Of a stretch of 64,000 bases of DNA, positions 1 through 8,948 are shown in pieces. Numbering within the stretch: position 1 is the first letter of the stretch; each line of letters begins with the position of its first letter. Made by a program: the position numbers and the translations under genes. Source of the stretch: Thermohalobaculum sp039805905 (GTDB taxonomy: Bacteria; Pseudomonadota; Alphaproteobacteria; Rhodobacterales; Rhodobacteraceae); contig JBDIVM010000016.1 in the NCBI GenBank assembly GCA_039805905.1, positions 17,778-81,777 of the forward strand, in the 5' to 3' direction. Below the pieces are notes generated by a model. That model worked only from the letters and a program-made list of their open reading frames with translations, did no database searches and was not told where the DNA came from.

Positions 1-332
1 CGGTGATCTACATGGCGCTGGCGCCGAAGTCGAACGCCGCCTACACCGCCTATGGTGCGGCGCTGAAGATCGCGGCGCGCACCGGCTCGCTGGCCCCGCC
101 GGACCACATCCTGAATGCGCCGACACGAATGATGAAGGAGATGGGTTACGGCGCCGGCTATGATTACGATCACGACGCCGAGGATGGCTTCTCGGGGCAG
201 AACTACTTCCCCGAGGGCATGGCGCGCGCCGCGCTCTACCATCCGGTCGAGCGCGGCTTCGAGCGCGAGATGGCAAAACGCATGACCTGGTTCGCGAAGC
301 TGAGACGCGAGCGAGGTGGCGGAGGGGACTGA
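1..332 (+). CDS. rarA: RarA/MgsA AAA+ recombination factor, C-terminal end (5' truncated)
   Basis: The reading frame is open from the left edge and encodes only the last ~109 residues, so the AAA+ ATPase part lies outside the window. The visible part matches the conserved C-terminal region of the RarA/MgsA/WRNIP1 family: ALAPKSNAAYTAYG, then a segment with NAPTRMMKEMGYG, a tyrosine/aspartate-rich stretch, and QNYFPEG followed by YHPVERGFE. In the family this region mediates tetramer formation. RarA acts at stalled replication forks. The GTG at base 3 is inside the gene and is not a start. Twelve bases separate the stop from crcB, so the two are probably co-transcribed. Confidence 0.9.
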   Translation, partial: VIYMALAPKSNAAYTAYGAALKIAARTGSLAPPDHILNAPTRMMKEMGYGAGYDYDHDAEDGFSGQNYFPEGMARAALYHPVERGFEREMAKRMTWFAKLRRERGGGGD

Positions 333-344
333 GCGGAGGGGCGG

Positions 345-731
345 ATGGAAAAGTTTCTCATGGTCGCCCTGGGCGGCGCCTTGGGCTCGGTGATGCGCTA
401 CGGCATTGTGGCCTGGTCCGGGCGGGCACTCGGCCACGGGTTTCCGTGGGGGACCATGATCGTCAACGTCGTCGGCTCGTTCGTCATGGGACTCGCGGCC
501 GTCGCGATGATGGAGCGCTTCCCCGGCAGCTGGGGCCGCTTCGGCCCGCTGGTCATGACCGGCGTGCTCGGTGGCTTCACCACCTTCTCGGCCTATTCTC
601 TGGATGCGCTGTTCCTGATCGAGCGCGGCCGGAACGCTGCCGCGGCGGGCTATATCGGCGCATCGGTGGTGCTGTCGATCGGCGGGCTCTGGGTCGGTCT
701 CACCCTGGCGCGGGGGATCTGGGGCCAGTGA
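345..731 (+). CDS. crcB: CrcB/Fluc fluoride channel
   Basis: A 128-residue, four-helix membrane protein of the CrcB/Fluc family, which exports fluoride as a dual-topology dimer in the inner membrane. Visible family motifs are GGALGSVMRYGI near the N-terminus, GTMIVNVVGSFVMG in helix 2, and GVLGGFTTFSAYSLDA in helix 3, which includes the TTFS track lining the pore. Length is normal for the family. The stop overlaps the GTG start of the downstream pseudouridine synthase (GTGA), indicating translational coupling. No fluoride riboswitch is possible in the 12-base gap upstream, so expression must come from the rarA side. Confidence 0.95.
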   Translation: MEKFLMVALGGALGSVMRYGIVAWSGRALGHGFPWGTMIVNVVGSFVMGLAAVAMMERFPGSWGRFGPLVMTGVLGGFTTFSAYSLDALFLIERGRNAAAAGYIGASVVLSIGGLWVGLTLARGIWGQ

Positions 732-1765
732 GCGAGGTGCAGCTTCTGGAGGTGGGGCCGGACGAGGCCGAGCAGCGGCTCGACCGATGGTTCCGCCGCC
801 GCTTTCCGCATGTCACGCAGGGCCGGCTCGAGCGGCTCTGCCGCAAGGGCGAGCTCCGGGTCGATGGCGGGCGGGTCAAGGCGTCGACCCGGATCGTCCC
901 CGGTCAGGTGGTGCGCGTGCCTCCCCTCCCCGCTGCCGGCGACGAACCGGAGGCAACAGCCGCGCCCGCGGCACCGGACAGGGCCGCGCTCGAGGCGCTG
1001 GCTGCGGCGGTGGTCTGGCGCGACGAGCATATGATCGTGCTGAACAAGCCGGCCGGGCTTGCGGTGCAGGGTGGCACGAAGCAGGCGCGCCATCTCGGCG
1101 CGATGCTCGGTGCGCTGCGGTTCGGGCGCGAGGAGGAGCCGCGGCTGGTGCACCGGCTTGACAGGGACACCTCCGGGCTTCTGGTGCTGGCGCGCACCGG
1201 CAAGGCAGCGGTCGAACTCGGTCGTCTGTTCCGCTCGCGCGCGGTCGAGAAGATCTATGTCGCGGTTGTGGCGGGCCGGCCCGAACCTGCGGCAGGCACG
1301 ATCCGCTGGGGGCTTGTGAAGGCCGGCGGGCGCGGCGAGGGCGAGCGGATGCGGCTCGTGCCGCCGGACCAGGTCGGCACGACCGAGGGAGCGCGGCATG
1401 CGGTCACCGATTTCCGGATGATTGCGGCAGCCGGCAAGCGCGCCGCGTGGGTGGCGCTCAGGCCGGTGACCGGCCGCACACATCAGCTCCGCGCCCATAT
1501 GGCGGCGATCGGGTGCCCGATTGCCGGTGACGGCAAGTATGGCGGGCGCGGGCAGGAGAATGACGGCGCCGGCTGGGGTGCCGGGCTCGGCGGGGCCCTG
1601 AGCCGCAAGCTGCACCTGCATGCCGCGCGCCTCGCCCTGCCGCACCCGGTGACCGGGCGGCGACTGGGCTTCGCCGCGCCGCTGCCCGAGCACATGGCGC
1701 GCACCTTCGCCTTCTTCGGCTGGGATCTCGCCGATCTGCCGGAGCCGGCATTCGAGCGCGACTGA
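728..1765 (+). CDS. RluA-family rRNA pseudouridine synthase (RluC/RluD type)
   Basis: A 345-residue pseudouridine synthase converting uridine to pseudouridine in large-subunit rRNA. Residues ~15-75 form an S4 RNA-binding domain (AEQRLDRWFRRRFP, then LRVDGGRVKASTR). The catalytic domain follows, with LVHRLDRDTSGLLVL; Asp145 is the expected nucleophile. RPVTGRTHQLRAHMA and PIAGDGKYGG further on are also family hallmarks. The GTG start at 728 overlaps the crcB stop and places the S4 domain at the normal position; the open frame continues upstream in crcB but that part is out of frame with crcB. An S4 domain favours RluC or RluD over RluA, but the target uridine cannot be told. Confidence 0.9.
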   Translation: MSEVQLLEVGPDEAEQRLDRWFRRRFPHVTQGRLERLCRKGELRVDGGRVKASTRIVPGQVVRVPPLPAAGDEPEATAAPAAPDRAALEALAAAVVWRDEHMIVLNKPAGLAVQGGTKQARHLGAMLGALRFGREEEPRLVHRLDRDTSGLLVLARTGKAAVELGRLFRSRAVEKIYVAVVAGRPEPAAGTIRWGLVKAGGRGEGERMRLVPPDQVGTTEGARHAVTDFRMIAAAGKRAAWVALRPVTGRTHQLRAHMAAIGCPIAGDGKYGGRGQENDGAGWGAGLGGALSRKLHLHAARLALPHPVTGRRLGFAAPLPEHMARTFAFFGWDLADLPEPAFERD

Positions 1766-1842
1766 CGGCGCAGGCCGCGCTGCGGGGGGCCGGTACGACG
1801 CCACATGGTGGCCGGCATCGCCCGTCGCCGATCATGCGGCGG

Positions 1843-3072
1843 CTACTGCACCAGGAGTTCGGCGTTGAGTGCCCCCGCCGCCTTGATGGCCTTGAGGATG
1901 TCGATCATGTCGCGCGGGCCGACGCCGAGGGCATTGAGGCCCCCCACAAGATCGGCGAGCGTGACGTTGCCTTCAACCAGCGCCATGCGGTTCTGCGCGC
2001 CCTGGTCGATGCCGATCTCGGTGCGGGGCACCACGATGGTCTCGCCCTCGGCGAAGGGATTCGGCTGGGACGGGAGCGGTGACTCCGTCACCCGGATCGA
2101 CAGCTGACCCTGGGCGACCGCGACCCGGCTGATGGTGACGTCGGCACCGAGCACGATGGTCCCCGAGCGCTGGTCCACCACGACGCGGGCTCTCGTCGCC
2201 GGCACGACCGGGATGTTCTCGATCAGGCTGATCAGCCGTGCCGGGTTCTCGCCCGCGACTGCAAGGTCGAGGGCCACGGTGCCGGCATCGCCCATCCGCG
2301 CGACCGGACGGCCGAGCGCCTGGTTGATCGCCTCCTCGATGCGGGCGGCTGTGGTGAAATCCGGGTCGCGCAGGGCGAGGCGGACCTGCGGCAGATCGCC
2401 GAACTCGAAGCCGATCTCGCGCTCGATGCGGGCGCCGCCGGGGATGCCGCCGCCGGTCGGCACGCCGATCTGCGCGGATGCCGCGTCGCCTTCGGCGCTG
2501 ATGCCCCCGGCGAGCACGGGACCCTGGGCGACGGCGTAGATCTCGCCATCGGCGGCGTTGAGCGGGGTCATGACCAGCGTGCCGCCGAGCAGGCTCTGCG
2601 CATCGCCGATCGCAGACACGGTAACATCGACGCGGCTGCCCGCCCGGGCGAAGGGCGGCAGGGTGGCGGTGACAATCACCGCGGCAACGTTCCTGGTGCG
2701 GATGTCCTCGCCGGCGACATTCACGCCGAGACGCTCGAGCAGGTTTGCCAGGGCCTCCTCGGTGAACGGGCTGTTGCGGATTCCGTCGCCGGTTCCCTTC
2801 AGGCCGACAACCAGGCCGTAACCGACCAGGTCGTTGCCGCGCACCCCCTCGACTTCGACGAGATCCTTGATGCGCGGGGCTGCCTGCGCTGGCGTCAGGG
2901 GCAGAAGGGAGACGGCAAGGCAGAGCAGCAGGCCGGGGAGCCGGCTGCGGAGGCCGTGATCGGCGCATGGCGCAATGCGCCGCGAAAGGATGCTCCACGC
3001 CGTGCCCCAATGCCCGTGCGGCGGCGGCACGGCGGCGATCGGGATGCGCGATCCGTCCGACAGCCCGGTCAC
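1843..3072 (-). CDS. flgI: Flagellar P-ring protein FlgI
   Basis: FlgI polymerises in the periplasm into the P ring around the flagellar rod. The 409-residue product carries a hydrophobic signal segment at ~46-59 ending in AQA at 62-64; the mature part starts APRIKDLVEVEGVRGNDLVGYGLVVGL, which is diagnostic. Later motifs include GTGDGIRNSPF and, at the C-terminus, LNALGVGPRDMIDILKAIKAAG. The GTG start overlaps the flgL stop (GTGA), supporting coupling, but leaves an unusually long ~45-residue n-region. A second GTG at codon 15 (base 3030) is an alternative. It is the last gene of the minus-strand flagellar block. Confidence 0.95.
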   Translation of the reverse strand: MTGLSDGSRIPIAAVPPPHGHWGTAWSILSRRIAPCADHGLRSRLPGLLLCLAVSLLPLTPAQAAPRIKDLVEVEGVRGNDLVGYGLVVGLKGTGDGIRNSPFTEEALANLLERLGVNVAGEDIRTRNVAAVIVTATLPPFARAGSRVDVTVSAIGDAQSLLGGTLVMTPLNAADGEIYAVAQGPVLAGGISAEGDAASAQIGVPTGGGIPGGARIEREIGFEFGDLPQVRLALRDPDFTTAARIEEAINQALGRPVARMGDAGTVALDLAVAGENPARLISLIENIPVVPATRARVVVDQRSGTIVLGADVTISRVAVAQGQLSIRVTESPLPSQPNPFAEGETIVVPRTEIGIDQGAQNRMALVEGNVTLADLVGGLNALGVGPRDMIDILKAIKAAGALNAELLVQ

Positions 3073-4082
3073 CGCAGAAAGTTCGCGAGCGAGAGGCTGG
3101 CGATGCGGGCGGTGGCGATGTAGCTGGTTTCGAGCTGGGTTTCGAGTGCTGTCAGCTCGATCGCGGCCTCCGACTGGTCGCGGCCGGTCAGCTTGTTCAG
3201 CGCCACGGTCAACGATGTTTCGGCTGCAAGGTGGCCCGCCTTCGCCTCGGCCATACGGGCTTGGGCGGCGCCGATACGGGCCGCGATTCCTGTCAGCCCC
3301 TCGACATTGCCGCGCAGCCCGTCGATCGCCTGCCGGGCGATCTCCTCGCGGGCGTCAGCCGCGATCGCGTTGCCCGGATCGAAGGCGGCGGCGAGCGCGG
3401 CAAGGTCACGCAGCAGGTGGCGCACCGGAACCTCGTCAGCCCGTGCAGAGAGCGAAAGCCGCTCGCCCTGTGCCACCTCGGCGGCAGGCGCATCGCCGAC
3501 GCCGCCCGTATAGAGGGAGGTGTCATAGAGGGCACCCGCCACGGTGAACTCGACGGTGAGATTGGCATAGGCGCCGCCGCCCGTCGGCCCGGCCTCGAGG
3601 ATGGCGAGCGAGGCGGAGAACACCGACTCGGCGGCGACCACGGCGCCGGGGCCGCCGTCTCCGGCAAAGAGGCTCCGGCCGCCGAAGCTGGCGTTGAGCG
3701 CGGAGACGGCGGCGCCGAGGGCGGCGCGGGCCTCGGCCGAGACCGCCTGACGCGCTGCGGCGAGCGGCGTGTCGAGCGCGGTCTGGCCGCGACCCTGGAG
3801 ATCGACGGCGATGCCGCGGAGTGCCGCGAGGGAGGCCTGGGTGATGCCGGCGCGGGTTTCGGCAAGGTCGATGATTTCGCGGTACTGCGCGGTCGCCGCG
3901 AGCGCCTGCTCGAGTCCGAGCGCTTCGGCGACCCGGCCGCCGAGGGCACCGGCCGGGTCGGCGAGGCGGCCGGTCACCGCTTCCTGCCGGGCCGTGTCAG
4001 CGCGGGTCCGGAGATCGGCGATGAGCCGGGCCATCAGATCGGATCGAGGCTGCGCCGGAAAGCCGGTCAGGGGGAAGGTCAT
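3069..4082 (-). CDS. flgL: Flagellar hook-filament junction protein FlgL
   Basis: A 337-residue flagellin-family protein that forms, with FlgK, the junction between hook and filament. It is exported by the flagellar type III system and so has no signal peptide. The N-terminal helical region contains LMARLIADLRTRADTARQEAVTGR and the C-terminal helix ends in ETSYIATARIASLSLANFLR, both typical of FlgL coiled-coil ends. The central region is glycine/alanine rich and variable. It starts three bases after the flgK stop and overlaps flgI. The identity rests on terminal motifs and on its position between flgK and flgI; the middle is too divergent to help. Confidence 0.88.
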   Translation of the reverse strand: MTFPLTGFPAQPRSDLMARLIADLRTRADTARQEAVTGRLADPAGALGGRVAEALGLEQALAATAQYREIIDLAETRAGITQASLAALRGIAVDLQGRGQTALDTPLAAARQAVSAEARAALGAAVSALNASFGGRSLFAGDGGPGAVVAAESVFSASLAILEAGPTGGGAYANLTVEFTVAGALYDTSLYTGGVGDAPAAEVAQGERLSLSARADEVPVRHLLRDLAALAAAFDPGNAIAADAREEIARQAIDGLRGNVEGLTGIAARIGAAQARMAEAKAGHLAAETSLTVALNKLTGRDQSEAAIELTALETQLETSYIATARIASLSLANFLR

Positions 4083-4085
4083 GGC

Positions 4086-5555
4086 TCAGATCCCTATCAA
4101 CTGGTCCAGCATCCGGGCGGCAGCCTGGATAACCTGCGCATTGGCGGCATAGGCCTGCTCGATCTGGATCAGCGCCTGCAGCTCGGAATCGGTATCGACC
4201 GCGAGACGGTCCGCCTCGGCCGAAGCGAGTGTCTGGCGGCTTGCGGTGAACGCTGCGACATCGGTCTCGGCCGCCACCCGGCCGACCGCGGCGAGCTCGG
4301 ACACGGCGGCGGCTCCGCCGGCAAAGGACAGGCTGCCGGTCAGTCCCGGGACCACGGACATGTCGGCCGGAACGGTCAGGGCGTCAAGCAGGTCACGGGG
4401 CAGGGCGGCGTTCGCCGTGGGCCCGGGCCCGGTGGCGCCGAGCCCGTCGCGCAGGAGAGACGGGTCGCCGCCCTTGTCGGGATCCACGGCCGCGTTGAGC
4501 CGCAGCCTGCCGGCAAGGCCGGCGAGGTTGGCGGGATCATAGGCGGCGCCGTCATCGGTGAAGAGACCCGGAGCCCCAGGAGGGAGTGTCGGGTCGAGCC
4601 CCGGCGCTGTCAGCCGGCCGATGAGATCGGCCGCGATCGCGTCCGCCCGGTCGGACGCATCGAGCGCAATCCGGTCGCGCACGGCGAACTGCCCGGCCAG
4701 CGCACCGCCGCTGACCGCCTGGCTTCCGGGTCCACCCGGAGTGATGTCGATCCCGTCGAGCGACAGGCCGGAAAGAGCGCCTGCCCCGCCGTCGTAGCGC
4801 GTGGCGGGAGTGATGACCGGGCTTTGGGTGAAGGCCAGTTGCCGTGCCCGCGTGTCGACGAGTTGCAGGCCCTGTGCGGTCGTCAGCTCGACGACGCCGC
4901 CCTCGCGCCGGCTCTCGCGGATGGGGATCACCGCGGCGACCCTGTCGATCAGCGTCTCGCGCTGGTCCACCAGCGCCGAGGTATCGCGGCCCGAGGCGGC
5001 GAAGATCTGGATCTGCCGGTTCAGCCGGGCGATCCTGGTCAGCGCGCCGTTCACTTCGGTCACGAGGCGGGCGACCTCGTCGTCGGCCGCCTGGCGGATC
5101 CGGGTGCTTTCGGTCGAGATCTGGTTGAACTTGGCGGCGAGGTCGCTGGCGGCAACCGCGGCGGTCGCCTGGCGCGGCGCGAGCTCGGGCGTTTCCGCGA
5201 GGTTGCGGAGCGCGGATTCGAACCGGTCCACGCGGAAGACGAGGGAATCCGCCTCGCCCGGACCGCCGAGCACCTGCTCGAGCCGGGCGAGCGCGTCGAG
5301 CCCGGCCTGTCCGCCGGCGAGATCGCCGTCAGCGATGCGGCGCGTCGCGGTCAGTTCCGGAGTCTCCGCGCGGATGATGCCGGCGACGACGACCCCGGTG
5401 CCGTGGCCGCCGGCCACGGTCGAGGTCAGGGAAACCGTACGGGCTGCATATCCGTCGGTCTGCGCATTGGCGATGTTGCCCGAGGTGATGGCGGCACGCT
5501 GCCCCGCGGCGGCGAGCCCGCTGATGGCGTTCTGGAGGGCGCTCGAGATCGACAT
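4086..5555 (-). CDS. flgK: Flagellar hook-associated protein FlgK
   Basis: HAP1, the first junction protein between hook and filament. The 489-residue product has the FlgK/FlgE-type N-terminus: MSISSALQNAISGLAAAGQR, then SGNIANAQTDGYAARTV, carrying the conserved SxNIANxxTxGY rod-hook signature. The C-terminal helix (DSELQALIQIEQAYAANAQV, then IQAAARMLDQLIGI) matches FlgK. In the middle, LAAKFNQISTESTRIRQAADDEV and LNRQIQIFAASGRDTSALVDQRE are typical of the helical core, where QRxxLIDRVA is conserved. It lies 40 bases downstream of flgE and just upstream of flgL, the normal order in Rhodobacterales. Confidence 0.95.
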   Translation of the reverse strand: MSISSALQNAISGLAAAGQRAAITSGNIANAQTDGYAARTVSLTSTVAGGHGTGVVVAGIIRAETPELTATRRIADGDLAGGQAGLDALARLEQVLGGPGEADSLVFRVDRFESALRNLAETPELAPRQATAAVAASDLAAKFNQISTESTRIRQAADDEVARLVTEVNGALTRIARLNRQIQIFAASGRDTSALVDQRETLIDRVAAVIPIRESRREGGVVELTTAQGLQLVDTRARQLAFTQSPVITPATRYDGGAGALSGLSLDGIDITPGGPGSQAVSGGALAGQFAVRDRIALDASDRADAIAADLIGRLTAPGLDPTLPPGAPGLFTDDGAAYDPANLAGLAGRLRLNAAVDPDKGGDPSLLRDGLGATGPGPTANAALPRDLLDALTVPADMSVVPGLTGSLSFAGGAAAVSELAAVGRVAAETDVAAFTASRQTLASAEADRLAVDTDSELQALIQIEQAYAANAQVIQAAARMLDQLIGI

Positions 5556-5595
5556 GGCCTTGCCTTGCGCTTCGCTGCGGGCCGCTTCGCGGCGG

Positions 5596-6903
5596 TCACC
5601 GCTTCAGGTTGGTGGTCTCCTGCAGCATCTCGTCCACGGTCCGGATCGTCGTCGCGTTGGAGGAATAGGCGCGCTGGGTCTGGATGAGGTCGGTCAGCTC
5701 GCGCGCGACATCGACCGAGCTTTCCTGCAGCGCGAAGCCGACGATATCGCCGACGGGGCCGGTATTGGCGTCCCAGAGATAGATGCCGCCGGATTCGTCG
5801 GAAGGTGCGAATGACTGGCCGTCGAGCACCGTGAGGCCGTTGAGATTCGGCACATTGACCAGCGGAATCTGGAACAGGCCCCGGACCTGGCCGGTGTCGT
5901 AGATTGCCTGCAGCAGCCCGCCATCGGTGAATTCCAGCGTCTGCAGGTTGCCTGCCGGCGCGCCGTTCTTCGAGATGTTGATCGGAGCAAACGGGGAATC
6001 GAGCTGGATCAGGCCGCCGCTGATTCCGGGGCCGCCGATGAACGCGTCGATCGGTCCGTCGGCAACGGTAATCCGGGCGATGCCCGTCGCCGGATCATAG
6101 GGCACCGCACCGACCGGGGTGACCGAGAGGAGCGTGCCGAGACCGGTGCGGGTGGCGTCGAAGGCAAGGTCGATCTCCGCGACCGGAACCGTGGCGCTGG
6201 TGGCACTGTCGAAGAAGCTCGCGCGCCACTGGTTGCTGGTGCCGGTCGCCGGCACGACGGGTGCGAACTCGATCCGCAGGTCGTGGTTGCTGCCGACGCT
6301 GTCGAAGTATTCAAGCGTGGTCTGGACGATCGCGCCGGAAGCGCCGGCCTCGGTCTCGCCCGCGGGCAGGTTGATGCCGAGGTTCATCTCGGTCGTCGGC
6401 TCGGCAACCGTGAGGAACGGCGAGATCTGCACCGGGACCAGGCTGGCCGGGCTTTCACGCACCACCGAGCCGAGCAGGGCGCCATCGGCGTCCGTCGGCC
6501 AGCCAAGCAGGGCGAGATCGCTCCGCGTGACGAGATACCCCTGTTCGTCGCGGGAGAACGATCCGGTCGCCACCATCTGGAACGGGCGCTCGAGGGCACT
6601 CAGGTCCACGGACTCGGCGGTCGTCACCGGCAGCATGCCGCGCCCGGAGACGGAAATGTCCGTCGAGCTTCCCGTGGAGATCACCGGGCCGGCCGACGCG
6701 ACGTCGCGATAGGTGGCGACTGTCACGCCGCCGGCGGAAAACGCGTTCGAGGCTGACGGGGTCACCAAGGCGGCAAAATCGACATCGGCGCGCCGGTAGC
6801 CGTTGGTCGAGGAGTTGGCAATGTTGTCGGAAATGACCGCGAGCCGCGTCGCGTTGACGGAAAGACCTGCGACACCGGCATTCAGCGACGAGGACAGACT
6901 CAT
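5596..6903 (-). CDS. flgE: Flagellar hook protein FlgE
   Basis: The hook monomer, 435 residues. The N-terminus (MSLSSSLNAGVAGLSVNATR, then AVISDNIANSSTNGYRRADV) carries the rod/hook/HAP signature. The C-terminus (ESSVDVARELTDLIQTQRAYS, ending EMLQETTNLKR) is the conserved FlgE tail. The central region contains a FlgE-type D2 domain (TLEYFDSVGSNHDLRIEF). The start at 6903 is chosen because GGAAAGGTGAG lies just upstream and the signature then begins at the expected position; an upstream in-frame start at 6966 would add 21 residues unlike the family. It begins 93 bases after the motB stop. Confidence 0.95.
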   Translation of the reverse strand: MSLSSSLNAGVAGLSVNATRLAVISDNIANSSTNGYRRADVDFAALVTPSASNAFSAGGVTVATYRDVASAGPVISTGSSTDISVSGRGMLPVTTAESVDLSALERPFQMVATGSFSRDEQGYLVTRSDLALLGWPTDADGALLGSVVRESPASLVPVQISPFLTVAEPTTEMNLGINLPAGETEAGASGAIVQTTLEYFDSVGSNHDLRIEFAPVVPATGTSNQWRASFFDSATSATVPVAEIDLAFDATRTGLGTLLSVTPVGAVPYDPATGIARITVADGPIDAFIGGPGISGGLIQLDSPFAPINISKNGAPAGNLQTLEFTDGGLLQAIYDTGQVRGLFQIPLVNVPNLNGLTVLDGQSFAPSDESGGIYLWDANTGPVGDIVGFALQESSVDVARELTDLIQTQRAYSSNATTIRTVDEMLQETTNLKR

Positions 6904-6996
6904 GAACTCACCTTTCCAGACAGATTGCCCCGCGCCGGCTCGGCAGGCCGCGGATGCGGTTGGCATGGAGTATCCGCACCACCCCTTAAGTCTTGC

Positions 6997-7929
6997 CTAA
7001 CCGGCGTGGTTTCTGAGCAGCGTCACCGATATGCGCCGGTTCTGCGGTGCCAGGGAATCGGCGACCAGAGGCTCGACCGCGGCCTTGCCGGTCACCCGCG
7101 CGATCCGGGATTCCGGCAGGCCGGCCTCGGCCATAAGCCGCCGCGCCGCATTGGCGCGATCGGCGCTCAGCTCCCAGTTGGAATAGCCCGGGCTGCCGAA
7201 GGGCACTGCATCCGTATGGCCGACGACCGCGATGTCGTTGCTCGTCGTCGCCAGCACCGGCACCAGCACATCGATCAGCATCCCGAGCAGAGGCGCAGGT
7301 TCCGCGGAGGCCGAGGCGAAGAGGGGTTCGTCATCCGCCTCGATGATCTCGATCACCAGGCCTTCGGGCGTGATCCGGAGATAGAAGTGATGCGCGATCG
7401 ATCCTTCCGACGCCGCCTTTGCCGCTTCGGCGATCTCGTGCTCGACGCGCGCGAACCGCGCCTGCTCCTCTGCATCGCGAGCGACCTTGGCCGCGGCGGC
7501 CCCGGCATCTGCCGCGTCCGTGTCCTGCGGGCCGTCCGCGGCCTGTGCTGCCTCGCCCGGCACCGCATCGTCCGAGCGGAGGCTGTCGCCATCGACCGGA
7601 CGCGCTCCCTTCAAGACCGGCCGGGGCGGCTTGCCCTCATCCCGGTCACCGAGCGGCTGGGCCTCGGCGAGGAGCGACCGGCCATCGAGCATGCCGGCGC
7701 CACCGGCCGACGTGCGGCTGATCGGAATCGAGGGATTGAAATAATCGGCAAGCCCCTTCCGCTGTTCCTCGCTGGTGGCATTGAGCAGCCACATCAGCAG
7801 GAAGAACGCCATCATCGCGGTCACGAAATCGGCATAGGCGACCTTCCAGGCGCCGCCATGGTGACCGCCTTCCGCGGCGACCTTCTTGCGCTTGAATACG
7901 ATGATCGGATCGGCGCCTTGTGGACGCAT
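6997..7929 (-). CDS. motB: Flagellar motor stator protein MotB
   Basis: A 310-residue stator subunit. Near the N-terminus, KVAYADFVTAMMAFFLLMWLL is the single transmembrane helix with the proton-binding aspartate (Asp34). A plug and linker region rich in Ala/Asp follows, then a peptidoglycan-binding OmpA-like domain with VVGHTDAVPF, NWELSADRANAARR and APQNRRISVTLL. ATG 7929 is preferred over 7944 because KRKK then lies close to the membrane helix as usual. Its partner motA is not adjacent: the divergent neighbour is mepA. MotB heads the minus-strand block, so the flagellar promoter is probably in 7930-8093, although no clear consensus was seen there. Confidence 0.95.
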   Translation of the reverse strand: MRPQGADPIIVFKRKKVAAEGGHHGGAWKVAYADFVTAMMAFFLLMWLLNATSEEQRKGLADYFNPSIPISRTSAGGAGMLDGRSLLAEAQPLGDRDEGKPPRPVLKGARPVDGDSLRSDDAVPGEAAQAADGPQDTDAADAGAAAAKVARDAEEQARFARVEHEIAEAAKAASEGSIAHHFYLRITPEGLVIEIIEADDEPLFASASAEPAPLLGMLIDVLVPVLATTSNDIAVVGHTDAVPFGSPGYSNWELSADRANAARRLMAEAGLPESRIARVTGKAAVEPLVADSLAPQNRRISVTLLRNHAG

Positions 7930-8093
7930 GGGTCTCGCCGGCAACGCGGAGGTTTCGCGCGAACCTTAGCGCCAAGTCATTATCGGCTGGTTACAGGCGG
8001 GTCGGGGGCATCCTCGCCCCTTTCCGCAGCCCGTTCGCCAAGGCATAGTCGGGGCCGAGGCAGGATGCCGGACCGGGCGGGGGAGAGTTGGTC

Positions 8094-8948
8094 GTGAGAG
8101 GGCGTCTATCGGCGATCATCGTGGCAATCGTCCTCGCCGCAGTAGGGGCGGAGGCGAGCCGTTCAGCCGAGCCGGCGAAACTGCTGTTCGGTGCGAAGAG
8201 GGAGCCGAGCGCGGGCCCGAGCACTCCCTATGGATCCTATGCGCGCGGTTGTCTTGCCGGCGGTGTCGCCCTGCCCGAGACCGGGGCGGGCTGGCAGGCC
8301 ATGCGGCTCAGCCGAAACCGGAATTGGGGCCACCCGGAGATGCTCGCCTATATCGAGCGCCTGGCGGCGGCCGCCCGGACGGCAGGCTGGCCGCGGCTCT
8401 ATGTCGGCGACATCAGCCAGCCGCGGGGTGGGCCAATGAATGGCGGCCATGCCTCGCATCAGATCGGCCTCGACGTCGACATCTGGCTGCGGATCCCGGG
8501 AAGCGAGATTCTCGGCCGCCCGGAGCGTGAAGCCATCTCGAGCACGACGGTCGTCCGCGCCGACCGGCAGGGTGTGAACGGCGAGTGGCGCCCGGCCCAT
8601 CATGCGCTGATCCGGCTCGCGGCCGGCGACCCGGCAGTGGCACGCATCTTCGTGAATGCGGCGATCAAGAAGGCGCTCTGTGCCGGCGAACCCGCAGGCG
8701 ACCGGGCGTGGCTCGGCAAGGTCCGGCCCTGGTGGGGGCATGATTCCCATTTCCATGTGCGACTGCGTTGTCCCGGTGGCGCGGCGGGCTGCGCGGATCA
8801 GGATCCGCCGCCGCCCGGCGACGGCTGTGGCGCCGAGCTGGACTGGTGGTTCACCGACGAGGCGCTGAACCCGAAACCCGGCCCGAAGAAGCCGGACCTG
8901 ACGCTTGACGACCTGCCGCAGCAGTGCCGCGCCCTGGTCGCCCCGTGA
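8094..8948 (+). CDS. mepA: Penicillin-insensitive murein endopeptidase MepA (M74)
   Basis: A periplasmic zinc endopeptidase that cleaves D-Ala-mesoDap cross-links in peptidoglycan. A signal peptide covers the first ~25 residues (SAIIVAIVLAAVGAEASRSA). The M74 zinc motifs are intact: GGHASHQIGLDVDIW supplies one His and one Asp, and WWGHDSHFHVRLRCP supplies the remaining histidines. Length (284) is close to E. coli MepA. GTG 8094 sits about eight bases from a GGGGAGAG ribosome-binding sequence and is preferred; TTG 8088 is in frame but too close to it. The stop overlaps the GTG start of the next gene (GTGA). Confidence 0.93.
   Translation: MRGRLSAIIVAIVLAAVGAEASRSAEPAKLLFGAKREPSAGPSTPYGSYARGCLAGGVALPETGAGWQAMRLSRNRNWGHPEMLAYIERLAAAARTAGWPRLYVGDISQPRGGPMNGGHASHQIGLDVDIWLRIPGSEILGRPEREAISSTTVVRADRQGVNGEWRPAHHALIRLAAGDPAVARIFVNAAIKKALCAGEPAGDRAWLGKVRPWWGHDSHFHVRLRCPGGAAGCADQDPPPPGDGCGAELDWWFTDEALNPKPGPKKPDLTLDDLPQQCRALVAP

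Noticed and set aside
333..344. Possible fluoride riboswitch ahead of crcB.
   Set aside because: Only 12 bases separate crcB from the rarA stop; the motif needs about 60 bases of leader.
2967..5687. A 906-codon open frame on the plus strand opposite flgL and flgK.
   Set aside because: It is a shadow of GC-rich codon bias: the translation is Gly/Arg/Asp/His rich without any domain, while the minus strand encodes FlgL and FlgK with clear terminal motifs.
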